Positions 14,040 to 20,417 of a stretch of DNA of 23,895 bases are shown one piece after another. Numbering within the stretch: position 1 is the stretch's first letter; each line of letters opens with the position of its first letter. The DNA comes from Caldimonas sp. (GTDB lineage Bacteria; Pseudomonadota; Gammaproteobacteria; Burkholderiales; Burkholderiaceae_C). A program made the translations under genes and the position numbers. Under the pieces are notes generated by a model that made no database searches, was not told the DNA's origin, and was given only the letters and a program-made list of their open reading frames with translations. Location: assembly GCA_030150305.1 (NCBI GenBank), contig JASLGD010000568.1, positions 1 to 23,895 on the forward strand, given 5' to 3'.

Positions 14040-14846
14040 ATGGAGGCAGCAAAGCTCGTCGAGGCGGCGGCGCTCGCCGCCCAAGGCCAGCAGTATCCCG
14101 CCGGCGCGCTCTACGTCGTCGCGACGCCGATCGGCAACCTCGCCGACATCACGCTGCGCGCGGTGCACGCGCACAACGAGCGCAGCGCCGCGGCCGCGGT
14201 CGTCGAGCGACTCGCGCGCGGCGAGCGCGTCGCCTACGTCAGCGACGCCGGAACACCCGCGGTGAGCGACCCCGGCGCCGAGCTCGTCGCCGTCGCGCGC
14301 GCGGCCGGGCACCGCGTCGTTCCCGTTCCCGGCGCGAGCAGCGCGCTCGCCGCGCTCTCGGTGGCAGGCGACGTCGGCGCCTCGGCGTTCGCCGTCGTCG
14401 GTTTCCTGCCCGCGCGCGGCGCCGAGCGCGCGCGCGCGATCGACGCGCTCGCGCAACGCAGCGAGACGCTCGTCGTGTTCGAGGCGCCGCATCGGATCGA
14501 ATCGCTCGCCGCTTCGCTCGGTGCCGCCTGCCCGGAGCGCACGACGACCGTCTGCCGCGAGCTCACCAAGCAGTTCGAGACGATCGCGACGATGGCGGCG
14601 CGCGATCTCGCCGGCTGGCTCGCCGCCGACGCGAACCGTGCGCGCGGCGAGTTCGTGATCGTGCTGCACGCGTCGGCGGTCGAAGCGTCGCAAGGCGAAC
14701 GCGCGCACGACGCGCTGCTCGTTCCGCTGCTTGCCGCCCTGCCGCTCAAGCAGGCGGTCGCGCTCGCCGGCGAGATCTCCGGCGCGCCGCGCAACGCGCT
14801 CTATGCGCGTGCGCTGGCGCTGCGCGGTTCGGCCGACGACGACTGA
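14040..14846 (+). CDS. rsmI: 16S rRNA 2'-O-methyltransferase RsmI, internally deleted
   Basis: RsmI uses S-adenosylmethionine to methylate the ribose of C1402 in 16S rRNA. The 268-residue product has the N-terminal LYVVATPIGNLADITLRA, then VSDAGTPAVSDPGAELV, VPVPGASSALAALSVAG, FEAPHRIESL, CRELTKQFET and the C-terminal ISGAPRNALYARAL, all typical. Between ITLRA and HAHNE, however, about 33 residues are missing compared with E. coli RsmI, including the conserved AEDTRHT region, without a frame break. A GGAGG Shine-Dalgarno sequence (14027-14031) precedes ATG 14040. The enzyme may be inactive, or the sequence may carry an assembly error. It is divergent from yraN, as in other proteobacteria. Confidence 0.9.
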   Translation: MEAAKLVEAAALAAQGQQYPAGALYVVATPIGNLADITLRAVHAHNERSAAAAVVERLARGERVAYVSDAGTPAVSDPGAELVAVARAAGHRVVPVPGASSALAALSVAGDVGASAFAVVGFLPARGAERARAIDALAQRSETLVVFEAPHRIESLAASLGAACPERTTTVCRELTKQFETIATMAARDLAGWLAADANRARGEFVIVLHASAVEASQGERAHDALLVPLLAALPLKQAVALAGEISGAPRNALYARALALRGSADDD

Positions 14847-14857
14847 GCGTCGCTCAG
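14843..14857. terminator. Stop-codon palindrome between rsmI and next gene
   Basis: CTGAGC (14843-14848) pairs with GCTCAG (14852-14857) across GTC. The stem contains the TGA stop of rsmI on the plus strand and the TGA stop of the convergent small gene on the minus strand. It is short, so its termination role is uncertain. Confidence 0.35.
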
Positions 14858-15183
14858 GGCTTGGCGGTCTGAGCGTCGTGCTTCTGCACGTAGATGTCCC
14901 TGCTCGCACGGTTCTGCATGCGATGCAGCTGCGCGCGCTCGCCCTTCGTGACGGTGCCGTCGGCCTTGTCCTTGGCTTCGACCTTGGCGATGTGCGCCTG
15001 CTGCTTGTCGAGACGGTTCGTCTCGCGCGCCGTCAGCTGGCCCGACGAGACGCCGGCGTCGATGCGAGCCTGCTGGTTCGCCTCGCGCTGGTCGACGCGC
15101 GGCGTCGCGGTGGTGCCCGCCGCAGCGGCGAACGAGGCGATCGCGATCGCGGCGCCGATGGCGGAAATCGTGAACTTGTGCAT
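14854..15183 (-). CDS. Small secreted protein with duplicated EF-hand-like segment
   Basis: A 109-residue protein with a Sec signal peptide (MHKFTISAIGAAIAIASFAAAAG, cleavage near residue 22). The mature part is highly charged and helical and looks like two related segments: RIDAGVSSGQLTARETNRLDKQQ, then AKDKADGTVTKGERAQLHRMQN. The second has an EF-hand-like loop (D-K-A-D-G-T-V-T-K-G-E). Similar short periplasmic proteins occur across proteobacteria without known function. Calcium binding is a guess from the loop. The ATG at 15183 has a clear AAGGGAGA Shine-Dalgarno sequence upstream. It is convergent with rsmI and divergent from tldD across 165 bases, which hold a short hairpin (GGTGTC-TTC-GACACC, 15241-15255) and a TACAAT box. 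Confidence 0.8.
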   Translation of the reverse strand: MHKFTISAIGAAIAIASFAAAAGTTATPRVDQREANQQARIDAGVSSGQLTARETNRLDKQQAHIAKVEAKDKADGTVTKGERAQLHRMQNRASRDIYVQKHDAQTAKP

Positions 15184-15310
15184 GGTGCTCTCCCTTGATG
15201 TGCGGTGGAATGAAGCGTGGGTCCCTCGCTCCTGCACAACGGTGTCTTCGACACCCGGACGACCGAACGGGAGTAAGCCGGCGGTAAAGATGTGTGAAAC
15301 GGGCGATCCC

Positions 15311-15316
15311 TACAAT
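15311..15316 (+). promoter_or_regulatory. Candidate -10 of tldD
   Basis: TACAAT matches the -10 consensus at five of six positions. It lies 2 bases before the in-frame ATG at 15319 and 32 bases before the ATG at 15349. If real, transcription starts near 15322, so translation must begin at 15349. No good -35 is visible. Confidence 0.4.
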
Positions 15317-15348
15317 CGATGCCCTGCTTCCTGCCGCGTGCCCTGCGC

Positions 15349-16824
15349 ATGATTTCTCGCGAACCCACCATCGAACGCCTCGCCATCGCGCGCGCGCTCC
15401 TGCTCGAGCCGTTCGGCCTCGACGAGGCGCGGCTGGCGGCGGCGCTCGCCGAGATCGCCTCGCATCGCGTCGACGACGCCGACCTCTACTTCCAGTACAC
15501 GCGCAGCGAGGGCTGGAGCCTCGAGGAAGGCATCGTCAAGAGCGGCAGCTTCGGCATCGATCAGGGCGTCGGCGTGCGCGCCGTCGCCGGCGAGAAGACC
15601 GCGTTCGCGTACTCGGACGACATCTCGCACGCCGCGCTCGTCGACGCCGCGCGCACCGTGCGCACGATCGCGGCGTCGGGACAGAGCCGGCGCGTCAAGG
15701 TGCGCGCGAAGCCGTCGCTGGCGCCGAGCCGCGTGCTGTACGCGCCGATGGACCCGATCGCGACGCTCGACAGCACGCAGAAGGTCGCGCTGCTCGAGAA
15801 GGTCGAGCGGCGCGCGCGCAGCAAGGATCCCCGCATCGTGCAGGTGATGGCGGGGCTCGCGAGCGAGTACGACGTCGTCCTCGTCGCCCGCGCCGACGGC
15901 ACGATCGCCGCCGACGTGCGGCCGCTCGTGCGCCTGTCGCTGACGGTCATCGCCGAGCAGACGATCGAAGGCGTCGTGCGGCGCGAATCGGGCACCGGCG
16001 GCGGCGGCGGACGGTTCGGCCTCGGCTACTTCCAGGACGACGTCATCGAGGAGTACGTCCGCACCGCGGTCGACGCGGCGCTGACGAACCTCGAATCGCG
16101 GCCGGCGAAGGCGGGCCTGATGAGCGTCGTCCTCGGCCCGGGCTGGCCCGGCGTGCTGCTGCACGAGGCGATCGGCCACGGCCTCGAAGGCGACTTCAAC
16201 CGCAAGGGCGCGAGCGCGTTCACCGGCCGCATCGGCCAGCGCGTCGCCGCGCCCGGCGTCACCGTGCTCGACGACGGCACGCTGCCCGACCGCCGCGGCT
16301 CGCTCAACATCGACGACGAAGGCAACGCGACGCAGCGAAACGTCCTGATCGAGGACGGGATCCTGCGCGGCTATCTGCAGGACACGATGAACGCGCGGCT
16401 GATGAAGGTACGGCCGACCGGCAACGGCCGCCGCGAGAGCTACGCCGCGGTGCCGATGCCGCGCATGACCAACACCTACATGCTCGGCGGCACGCAGACG
16501 AAGGAAGAGGTCCTCGCCGGCCTGAAGCGCGGTCTCTACGCGACCAACTTCGGCGGCGGCCAGGTCGACATCACGAGCGGCAAGTTCGTCTTCTCGGCGA
16601 GCGAGGCGTTCTGGGTCGAGAACGGCAAGATCCAGTACCCGGTCAAGGGTGCGACGCTGATCGGCAACGGCCCCGACGCGCTGACGCGCGTCAGCGCGAT
16701 CGGCAACGACATGAGCCTCGACACCGGCGTCGGCGTCTGCGGCAAGGAAGGCCAGAGCGTGCCGGTCGGGGTCGGCCAGCCGACGTTGCGCATCGACCGG
16801 CTGACGGTCGGCGGCACGGCATAG
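15349..16824 (+). CDS. tldD: Metalloprotease TldD
   Basis: TldD pairs with PmbA/TldE as a zinc protease that degrades unfolded or modified peptides and matures some antibiotic peptides. The 491-residue product contains the zinc motif HEAIGHGLEGDFNRKG (HExxxH) in its middle. The N-terminal block DLYFQYTRSEGWSLEEGIVKSGSFGIDQGVGVRAVAGEKTAFAYSD is present, as is the C-terminal GVGVCGKEGQSVPVGVGQPTLRIDRLTVGGT. The start at 15349 is preferred because a -10-like TACAAT sits just before the alternative ATG 15319. A pmbA gene is not in the window. It is convergent with the FAH-family gene across 73 bases. Confidence 0.95.
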   Translation: MISREPTIERLAIARALLLEPFGLDEARLAAALAEIASHRVDDADLYFQYTRSEGWSLEEGIVKSGSFGIDQGVGVRAVAGEKTAFAYSDDISHAALVDAARTVRTIAASGQSRRVKVRAKPSLAPSRVLYAPMDPIATLDSTQKVALLEKVERRARSKDPRIVQVMAGLASEYDVVLVARADGTIAADVRPLVRLSLTVIAEQTIEGVVRRESGTGGGGGRFGLGYFQDDVIEEYVRTAVDAALTNLESRPAKAGLMSVVLGPGWPGVLLHEAIGHGLEGDFNRKGASAFTGRIGQRVAAPGVTVLDDGTLPDRRGSLNIDDEGNATQRNVLIEDGILRGYLQDTMNARLMKVRPTGNGRRESYAAVPMPRMTNTYMLGGTQTKEEVLAGLKRGLYATNFGGGQVDITSGKFVFSASEAFWVENGKIQYPVKGATLIGNGPDALTRVSAIGNDMSLDTGVGVCGKEGQSVPVGVGQPTLRIDRLTVGGTA

Positions 16825-16839
16825 GTTTGCCCCCGTCCC

Positions 16840-16885
16840 GAGCGAAGCGAAGGACCTCGGCGGCCGGGATCCTTCGCTCGCGCTC
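16840..16885. terminator. Imperfect hairpin between tldD and the FAH gene
   Basis: GAGCGAAGCGAAGGA (16840-16854) is nearly complementary to TCCTTCGCTCGCGCTC (16870-16885), with a one-base bulge and a 15-base GC-rich loop. It lies in the 73-base convergent gap, so it may terminate both transcripts. No T-run follows on either strand. Confidence 0.5.
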
Positions 16886-16897
16886 AGGAGGACAGCG

Positions 16898-17689
16898 TCA
16901 GACGACGCGGACGTCGAGCGTCGGCAGCCCCGCGATGGAGCCCTGCATCACGTCGCCCGGCACCACCGGCCCGACGTTCTCGGGCGTGCCGCTGTAGATC
17001 AGGTCGCCCGGGAAGAGCTCGAACGCCTGCGAGAGCTTTGCGATCTGCTCGGCGACGCTCCACGTCATCATGTCGAGATCGGCGCTCTGTTTGACGACGC
17101 CGTTGACCTTGAGCGCGATCGCGCCCTTGGTGAAGTGGCCGACGTCGGCGACGCGGTGGAGCGGCCCCATCGGCGCCGAATGGTCGAAGCTCTTGCCGAT
17201 CTCCCACGGCTTCTTCTCGTCGCCCATCGCTCGCTGCAGGTCGCGCCGCGTCATGTCGAGGCCGATCGTGTAGCCGTAGACGAGCGAGAGCGCGTCGTCC
17301 ACCGACACGTTCCTGCCGCCCTTGCCGAGCGCGGCGACGAGCTCGATCTCGTAGTGGTAGTTCTTGGTGAGCGGCGGATACGGATGGTCGGCCGTCGTTC
17401 CGATCGCGACGACCTGGATCGCGTCGCTCGGCTTCTGGAAGAAGAACGGCGGCTCGCGACTCGGGTCCGACCCCATCTCGCGCGCGTGCGCCGCGTAGTT
17501 GCGGCCGATGCAGTAGATGCGCCGCACCGGGAACATCTCGCTCGTGCCGACGATCGGCAGCATCGGCTGCGCGACCGTGAACACCGTTCTGCCACCGCTC
17601 GTCTGCGCGCCGCTGCCGCCGGTCGCGCACCCCGCGAGCGCGGCGACCGCGGCGGCGCTGCCGCTCGACAACACTGTTCTGCGATCCAT
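16898..17689 (-). CDS. FAH-family hydrolase with Tat/lipoprotein-like signal
   Basis: A 263-residue protein of the fumarylacetoacetate hydrolase family, which cleaves or decarboxylates 2-oxo-acid intermediates of aromatic and amino-acid breakdown. Metal-binding residues are visible as E114 and E116 in YHYEIEL and D145 in TIGLDMTRRDLQ. Other family blocks are IGRNYAAHAREMG and IYSGTPENVGPVVPGDVM. Unusually, it begins MDRRTVLSSGSAAAVAALAGC, a twin-arginine-type N-terminus ending in a lipobox with C21. FAH proteins are normally cytoplasmic, so export is inferred and worth testing. The ATG is at 17689. It is divergent from the DAHP synthase leader, 58 bases apart. Confidence 0.85.
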   Translation of the reverse strand: MDRRTVLSSGSAAAVAALAGCATGGSGAQTSGGRTVFTVAQPMLPIVGTSEMFPVRRIYCIGRNYAAHAREMGSDPSREPPFFFQKPSDAIQVVAIGTTADHPYPPLTKNYHYEIELVAALGKGGRNVSVDDALSLVYGYTIGLDMTRRDLQRAMGDEKKPWEIGKSFDHSAPMGPLHRVADVGHFTKGAIALKVNGVVKQSADLDMMTWSVAEQIAKLSQAFELFPGDLIYSGTPENVGPVVPGDVMQGSIAGLPTLDVRVV

Positions 17690-17709
17690 CACGTCTGTCT
17701 CCTTCGTCG

Positions 17710-17740
17710 TTGACGCGGCGCCGACGCGCCGTGCTACATT
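17710..17740 (+). promoter_or_regulatory. Promoter of the DAHP synthase attenuator
   Basis: TTGACG (17710-17715) resembles the -35 consensus at five of six positions. TACATT (17735-17740), preceded by an extended-10 TG at 17732-17733, resembles the -10. The spacer is 19 bases, longer than ideal, which the extended -10 may offset. The expected start is near 17747, at or one base before the leader ATG, so the mRNA may be leaderless. Confidence 0.5.
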
Positions 17741-17747
17741 CGCGCCC

Positions 17748-17822
17748 ATGCTCTTGCGCGCCTGGTTCTTTGCGTATTTTGCGTTCTCGCACCGCTCGGC
17801 GGATGGAGAGGCAGGCGCATAG
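17748..17822 (+). CDS. Aromatic leader peptide of the DAHP synthase gene
   Basis: A 24-codon ORF (ATG at 17748, TAG at 17820-17822). Residues 6-13 read WFFAYFAF: one Trp, four Phe and one Tyr among eight codons. Three of these are TTT or TAT, rare codons in this GC-rich genome. It precedes a terminator hairpin and the DAHP synthase gene, so it has the design of a ribosome-stalling leader peptide that senses charged tRNA for all three aromatic amino acids. A segment inside it (17758-17764) can pair with 17812-17818. Another (17793-17802) can pair with the terminator's left arm. No Shine-Dalgarno sequence precedes the ATG, consistent with leaderless translation. Confidence 0.85.
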   Translation: MLLRAWFFAYFAFSHRSADGEAGA

Positions 17823-17842
17823 GCAGCGCGACCGAATCCAAG

Positions 17843-17873
17843 AACCGCCGGGCGATCCCCGGCGGTTTTTTTT
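17843..17873 (+). terminator. Attenuator terminator before DAHP synthase
   Basis: A perfect 10-bp stem pairs 17843-17852 with 17858-17867 across a 5-base loop, with a run of eight T's at 17866-17873. It begins 20 bases after the leader stop and ends 29 bases before the DAHP synthase ATG, so it must be conditional. The competing antiterminator is 17793-17802 paired with 17845-17854 (10 bp, one G-U). Confidence 0.92.
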
Positions 17874-17902
17874 CGACCCGACGATCTTTCTCTGGAGCCG
17901 CG

Positions 17903-19054
17903 ATGACGACGAAGCACAGCAAGGCGAGCGACGCCGCCCGTGGCAACGGCGAACGGACGAGCCGCACCGACGACCTGCGGATCGAGAACGTCACCCCGCT
18001 GCCGCCGCCGGAGCACCTGATCCGCTTCTTCCCGATCGCGGGAACGCCGGTCGAGACGCAGGTCGTGCGCACGCGCGAGGCGATCCGCCGCATCCTGCGC
18101 CGCGACGACGACCGGCTGCTCGTCATCATGGGGCCGTGCTCGATCCACGATCCGCTCGCCGCGGTCGAGTACGCGAAGCGGCTCAAGGCCGAGCGCGAGC
18201 GCTTCGCCGGGACGCTCGAGATCGTGATGCGCGTCTATTTCGAGAAGCCGCGCACCACGGTCGGCTGGAAGGGCCTGATCAACGACCCGTATCTCGACGA
18301 AACGTACCGCATCGACGAGGGCCTGCGCATCGGTCGCCAGCTGCTGCTCGAGATCAACAAGCTCGGCATGCCCGCCGGCAGCGAGTTCCTCGACGTCATC
18401 TCGCCGCAGTACCTCGGCGACCTGATCGCGTGGGGCGCGATCGGCGCGCGCACGACCGAGAGCCAGGTCCACCGCGAGCTCGCCTCGGGCCTGTCGGCGC
18501 CGATCGGCTTCAAGAACGGCACCGACGGCAACATCAAGGTCGCGATCGACGCGATCCAGGCGGCGGCGCGGCCGCACCACTTCCTGTCCGTGCACAAGAA
18601 CGGCCAGGTCGCGATCGTCGAGACGCGCGGCAACGTCGACTGCCATCTGATCCTGCGCGGCGGCAAGACGCCGAACTACGACGCGCAGTCGATCGCCGCG
18701 GCGTGCAGGGAAATCGAGACCGCCAAGCTGCCGTGCACGTTGATGATCGACTGCAGCCACGCCAACAGCGGCAAGCTCCACGCGCGCCAGGTCGACGTCG
18801 CGCGCGACGTCGCCGCGCAGCTCGCGGGCGGCAGTCGCTGCATCTTCGGCGTCATGGTCGAGAGCCATCTCGTCGCCGGCGCGCAGAAGTTCGTCGCCGG
18901 CAAGGACGATCCGGCGACGCTCGTCTATGGCCAGAGCATCACCGACGCCTGCCTCGGCTGGGACGAATCGGTGCGAACGCTCGAGCTCCTGAGCGACGCC
19001 GTCGTCCAGCGGCGCGCCCGGCAGCCGGCGCTCGCGCCCGCGGCTGCGGTTTGA
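17903..19054 (+). CDS. 3-deoxy-7-phosphoheptulonate (DAHP) synthase, class I
   Basis: DAHP synthase condenses phosphoenolpyruvate and erythrose-4-phosphate, the first step of the shikimate pathway. The 383-residue product is an AroF/AroG/AroH-type (class I alpha) enzyme with a polar N-terminal extension of about 25 residues. Motifs include IMGPCSIHDP (C79 metal ligand), MRVYFEKPRTTVGWKGLINDPYLD, VHKNGQVAIVETRGNVDCHLILRGG, MIDCSHANSGK, and the C-terminal GQSITDACLGW. Feedback specificity cannot be told by eye. A GGAG Shine-Dalgarno sequence (17894-17897) lies 5 bases before ATG 17903. Expression is probably controlled by the upstream leader-peptide attenuator. An exported dioxygenase gene follows 32 bases later. 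Confidence 0.96.
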   Translation: MTTKHSKASDAARGNGERTSRTDDLRIENVTPLPPPEHLIRFFPIAGTPVETQVVRTREAIRRILRRDDDRLLVIMGPCSIHDPLAAVEYAKRLKAERERFAGTLEIVMRVYFEKPRTTVGWKGLINDPYLDETYRIDEGLRIGRQLLLEINKLGMPAGSEFLDVISPQYLGDLIAWGAIGARTTESQVHRELASGLSAPIGFKNGTDGNIKVAIDAIQAAARPHHFLSVHKNGQVAIVETRGNVDCHLILRGGKTPNYDAQSIAAACREIETAKLPCTLMIDCSHANSGKLHARQVDVARDVAAQLAGGSRCIFGVMVESHLVAGAQKFVAGKDDPATLVYGQSITDACLGWDESVRTLELLSDAVVQRRARQPALAPAAAV

Positions 19055-19086
19055 CGCAGCGGCTGCGAGTCGCTCCAATCGTCGCC

Positions 19087-19746
19087 ATGGCTTCGATCGC
19101 GCGTCGTCGGCTGCTCGTCGCTTCGGTGGGCGCCGTCGCGACGATCGCGCTGCCGACGATCGCGACGGCCAAAGGCCTGCCGCCGATGACCGACGGGCCC
19201 TTCTATCCGTCGCTCGCGTACCGCGCGCGCAGCGTCGACTGGGACGCCGACCTCACGACCGTGCGCGGCTTCGACCCGGACGGCCGGCCGCTGCCGCGGG
19301 CGCGCGGCGAGCACCTCGACCTGCGCGGCGCGGTGCTCGACGCCGACGGTCGCGCGATCGACGGCGCCGAGGTCGAGATCTGGCAGTGCGATGCGTTCGG
19401 CAGCTATCGCCATCCGCGCGGCGCCGGCGACCGCGTCGACGTCGGCTTCCAGGGCTTCGGCAGCACGAAGAGCGACCCGCGCGGGCGCTATCGCTTCCGC
19501 ACCATCCGACCGGTGCCGTATCCGGGCCGCGCGCCGCACATCCACGTCAAGCTGCGCCATCCGACGTTCGGCGAATGGACGTCGCAGTTGTTCGTCGCCG
19601 GCGAGGCGCGCAACGCGAGCGACGTCCTCTGGCGGGCGCTCGACGCCGACGACCGCAGCGCGGTCGAGCTGCGGCTGCAGCCGCCGGCCGCCGGCGAGCC
19701 GGTCGCGTGGGTCGCCGAGCGCGACCTGCTCGTCGCCGGGCGCTGA
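19087..19746 (+). CDS. Exported intradiol ring-cleavage dioxygenase
   Basis: A 219-residue protein related to catechol 1,2- and protocatechuate 3,4-dioxygenases, which use Fe(III) to open a catecholic ring between the hydroxyls. All four ligands are apparent: Y107 in AFGSYRHP, Y135 in RGRYRFRTIRP, H151 and H153 in PHIHVKL. It starts MASIARRRLLVASVGAVATIALPTIATAKG, a Tat-type signal (ARRRLL) followed by a hydrophobic segment with Ala-x-Ala sites near residue 28. Exported intradiol enzymes of this single-domain type exist, but their substrates are poorly known. The ATG at 19087 lies 32 bases after the DAHP synthase stop, so readthrough is possible. It is convergent with the cobalamin adenosyltransferase gene. 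Confidence 0.9.
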   Translation: MASIARRRLLVASVGAVATIALPTIATAKGLPPMTDGPFYPSLAYRARSVDWDADLTTVRGFDPDGRPLPRARGEHLDLRGAVLDADGRAIDGAEVEIWQCDAFGSYRHPRGAGDRVDVGFQGFGSTKSDPRGRYRFRTIRPVPYPGRAPHIHVKLRHPTFGEWTSQLFVAGEARNASDVLWRALDADDRSAVELRLQPPAAGEPVAWVAERDLLVAGR

Positions 19747-19754
19747 GCGCTCAG
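19743..19754. terminator. 12-bp palindrome joining two convergent stop codons
   Basis: CTGAGCGCTCAG is a perfect palindrome. It contains the TGA stop of the dioxygenase on the plus strand and the TGA stop of the adenosyltransferase on the minus strand, four bases apart. It is too short for a strong terminator on its own. Confidence 0.3.
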
Positions 19755-20323
19755 GCGTCGCGGGCGAGGCGCTCGCTCTTCCAGTACACGTCGTCGCCGC
19801 CGAGCCCGTCGAGGTTGGCGCGGTTGAGGACGCGCGCGAGCACGAACAGGAGGTCGCTCAGCCGGTTCAGGTACTGGCGCGCCTCGGGCTGCACCGCGTC
19901 GCTCTTCGCGAGCGCGACGAGCGAGCGCTCGGCGCGCCGTGCGATGGTGCGGCCGACGTGCGCGAGCGCCGCGCTGCGCGTGCCGCCCGGCAGGATGAAT
20001 TCCTTCAGCCGCGGCAGGCCCGCGTTGTAGTGCGCGAGCGCTTCGTCGAGACGAGCGACCGCTTCGGCCTTGAGCAGCGCGTAGCCCGGGATCGAGAGCT
20101 CGCCGCCGAGGTTGAAGAGCTCGTGCTGGATGACGATGAGGAGCGTCCGCACGTCGTCGGGAAGCGGCTCGGCGAGCAGCACGCCGAGGGTCGAGTTGAG
20201 CTCGTCGACGTCGCCGAGCGCGGCGATCCGCGCATCGCTCTTGGCGACGCGGCTGCCGTCGCCGAGGCCCGTCGTCCCGTCGTCGCCGGTGCGGGTCGCG
20301 ATCTGCGTGAGCCGGTTCGCCAT
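19751..20323 (-). CDS. Cob(I)alamin adenosyltransferase, PduO type
   Basis: PduO-type (MMAB-like) ATP:corrinoid adenosyltransferase that makes adenosylcobalamin from cob(I)alamin and ATP. The 190-residue product shows the N-terminal ATP-binding motif TRTGDDGTTGLGDGSRVAKSD. DELNSTLG, IQHELFNLGGELS, the cobalamin-site block EFILPGGTRSAALAHVGRTIARRAER, and YLNRLSDLLFVLARVLNR follow. The start is ATG 20323 (MANRLTQIATRTG), matching the family, since upstream in-frame codons look non-coding. A TACGAT box sits 9 bases before it and there is no Shine-Dalgarno sequence. It is divergent from the flavoprotein gene and convergent with the dioxygenase, 4 bases between stops. No other cobalamin gene is visible. 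Confidence 0.95.
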   Translation of the reverse strand: MANRLTQIATRTGDDGTTGLGDGSRVAKSDARIAALGDVDELNSTLGVLLAEPLPDDVRTLLIVIQHELFNLGGELSIPGYALLKAEAVARLDEALAHYNAGLPRLKEFILPGGTRSAALAHVGRTIARRAERSLVALAKSDAVQPEARQYLNRLSDLLFVLARVLNRANLDGLGGDDVYWKSERLARDA

Positions 20324-20332
20324 GGTCGGGGC

Positions 20333-20338
20333 ATCGTA
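20333..20338 (-). promoter_or_regulatory. Candidate -10 of the adenosyltransferase gene
   Basis: TACGAT on the minus strand (20338 to 20333) matches the -10 consensus at four or five positions and ends 9 bases before the ATG at 20323. It implies a 5' leader of only a few bases. Confidence 0.35.
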
Positions 20339-20379
20339 GCAGCGGCGGCCGCGTCGAGACGCGACGCCGGCGCGGTTCC

Positions 20380-20385
20380 TACAAT
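20380..20385 (+). promoter_or_regulatory. Candidate -10 of the FAD-linked oxidase gene
   Basis: TACAAT lies 32 bases before the ATG at 20418. The resulting leader of about 25 bases would carry the GAGGAG Shine-Dalgarno sequence at 20406-20411. No strong -35 is seen (GAGACG at 17 bases). Confidence 0.45.
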
Positions 20386-20417
20386 GCCCGTTCGGCCGCG
20401 CCGCCGAGGAGTCCGCC

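Noticed and set aside
14014..14052. Upstream starts for yraN (14037 and 14052)
   Set aside because: They overlap or abut the divergent rsmI start and its Shine-Dalgarno sequence, and add residues not typical of the family.
15319..15348. Upstream ATG of tldD
   Set aside because: It is 2 bases after a good TACAAT -10 box, so it would probably lie outside the transcript. It remains possible if another promoter is used.
17517..17822. A 101-codon plus-strand ORF ending in the leader peptide
   Set aside because: Its first 77 codons run antisense to the signal-peptide end of the FAH-family gene. The promoter and aromatic run favour initiation at 17748.
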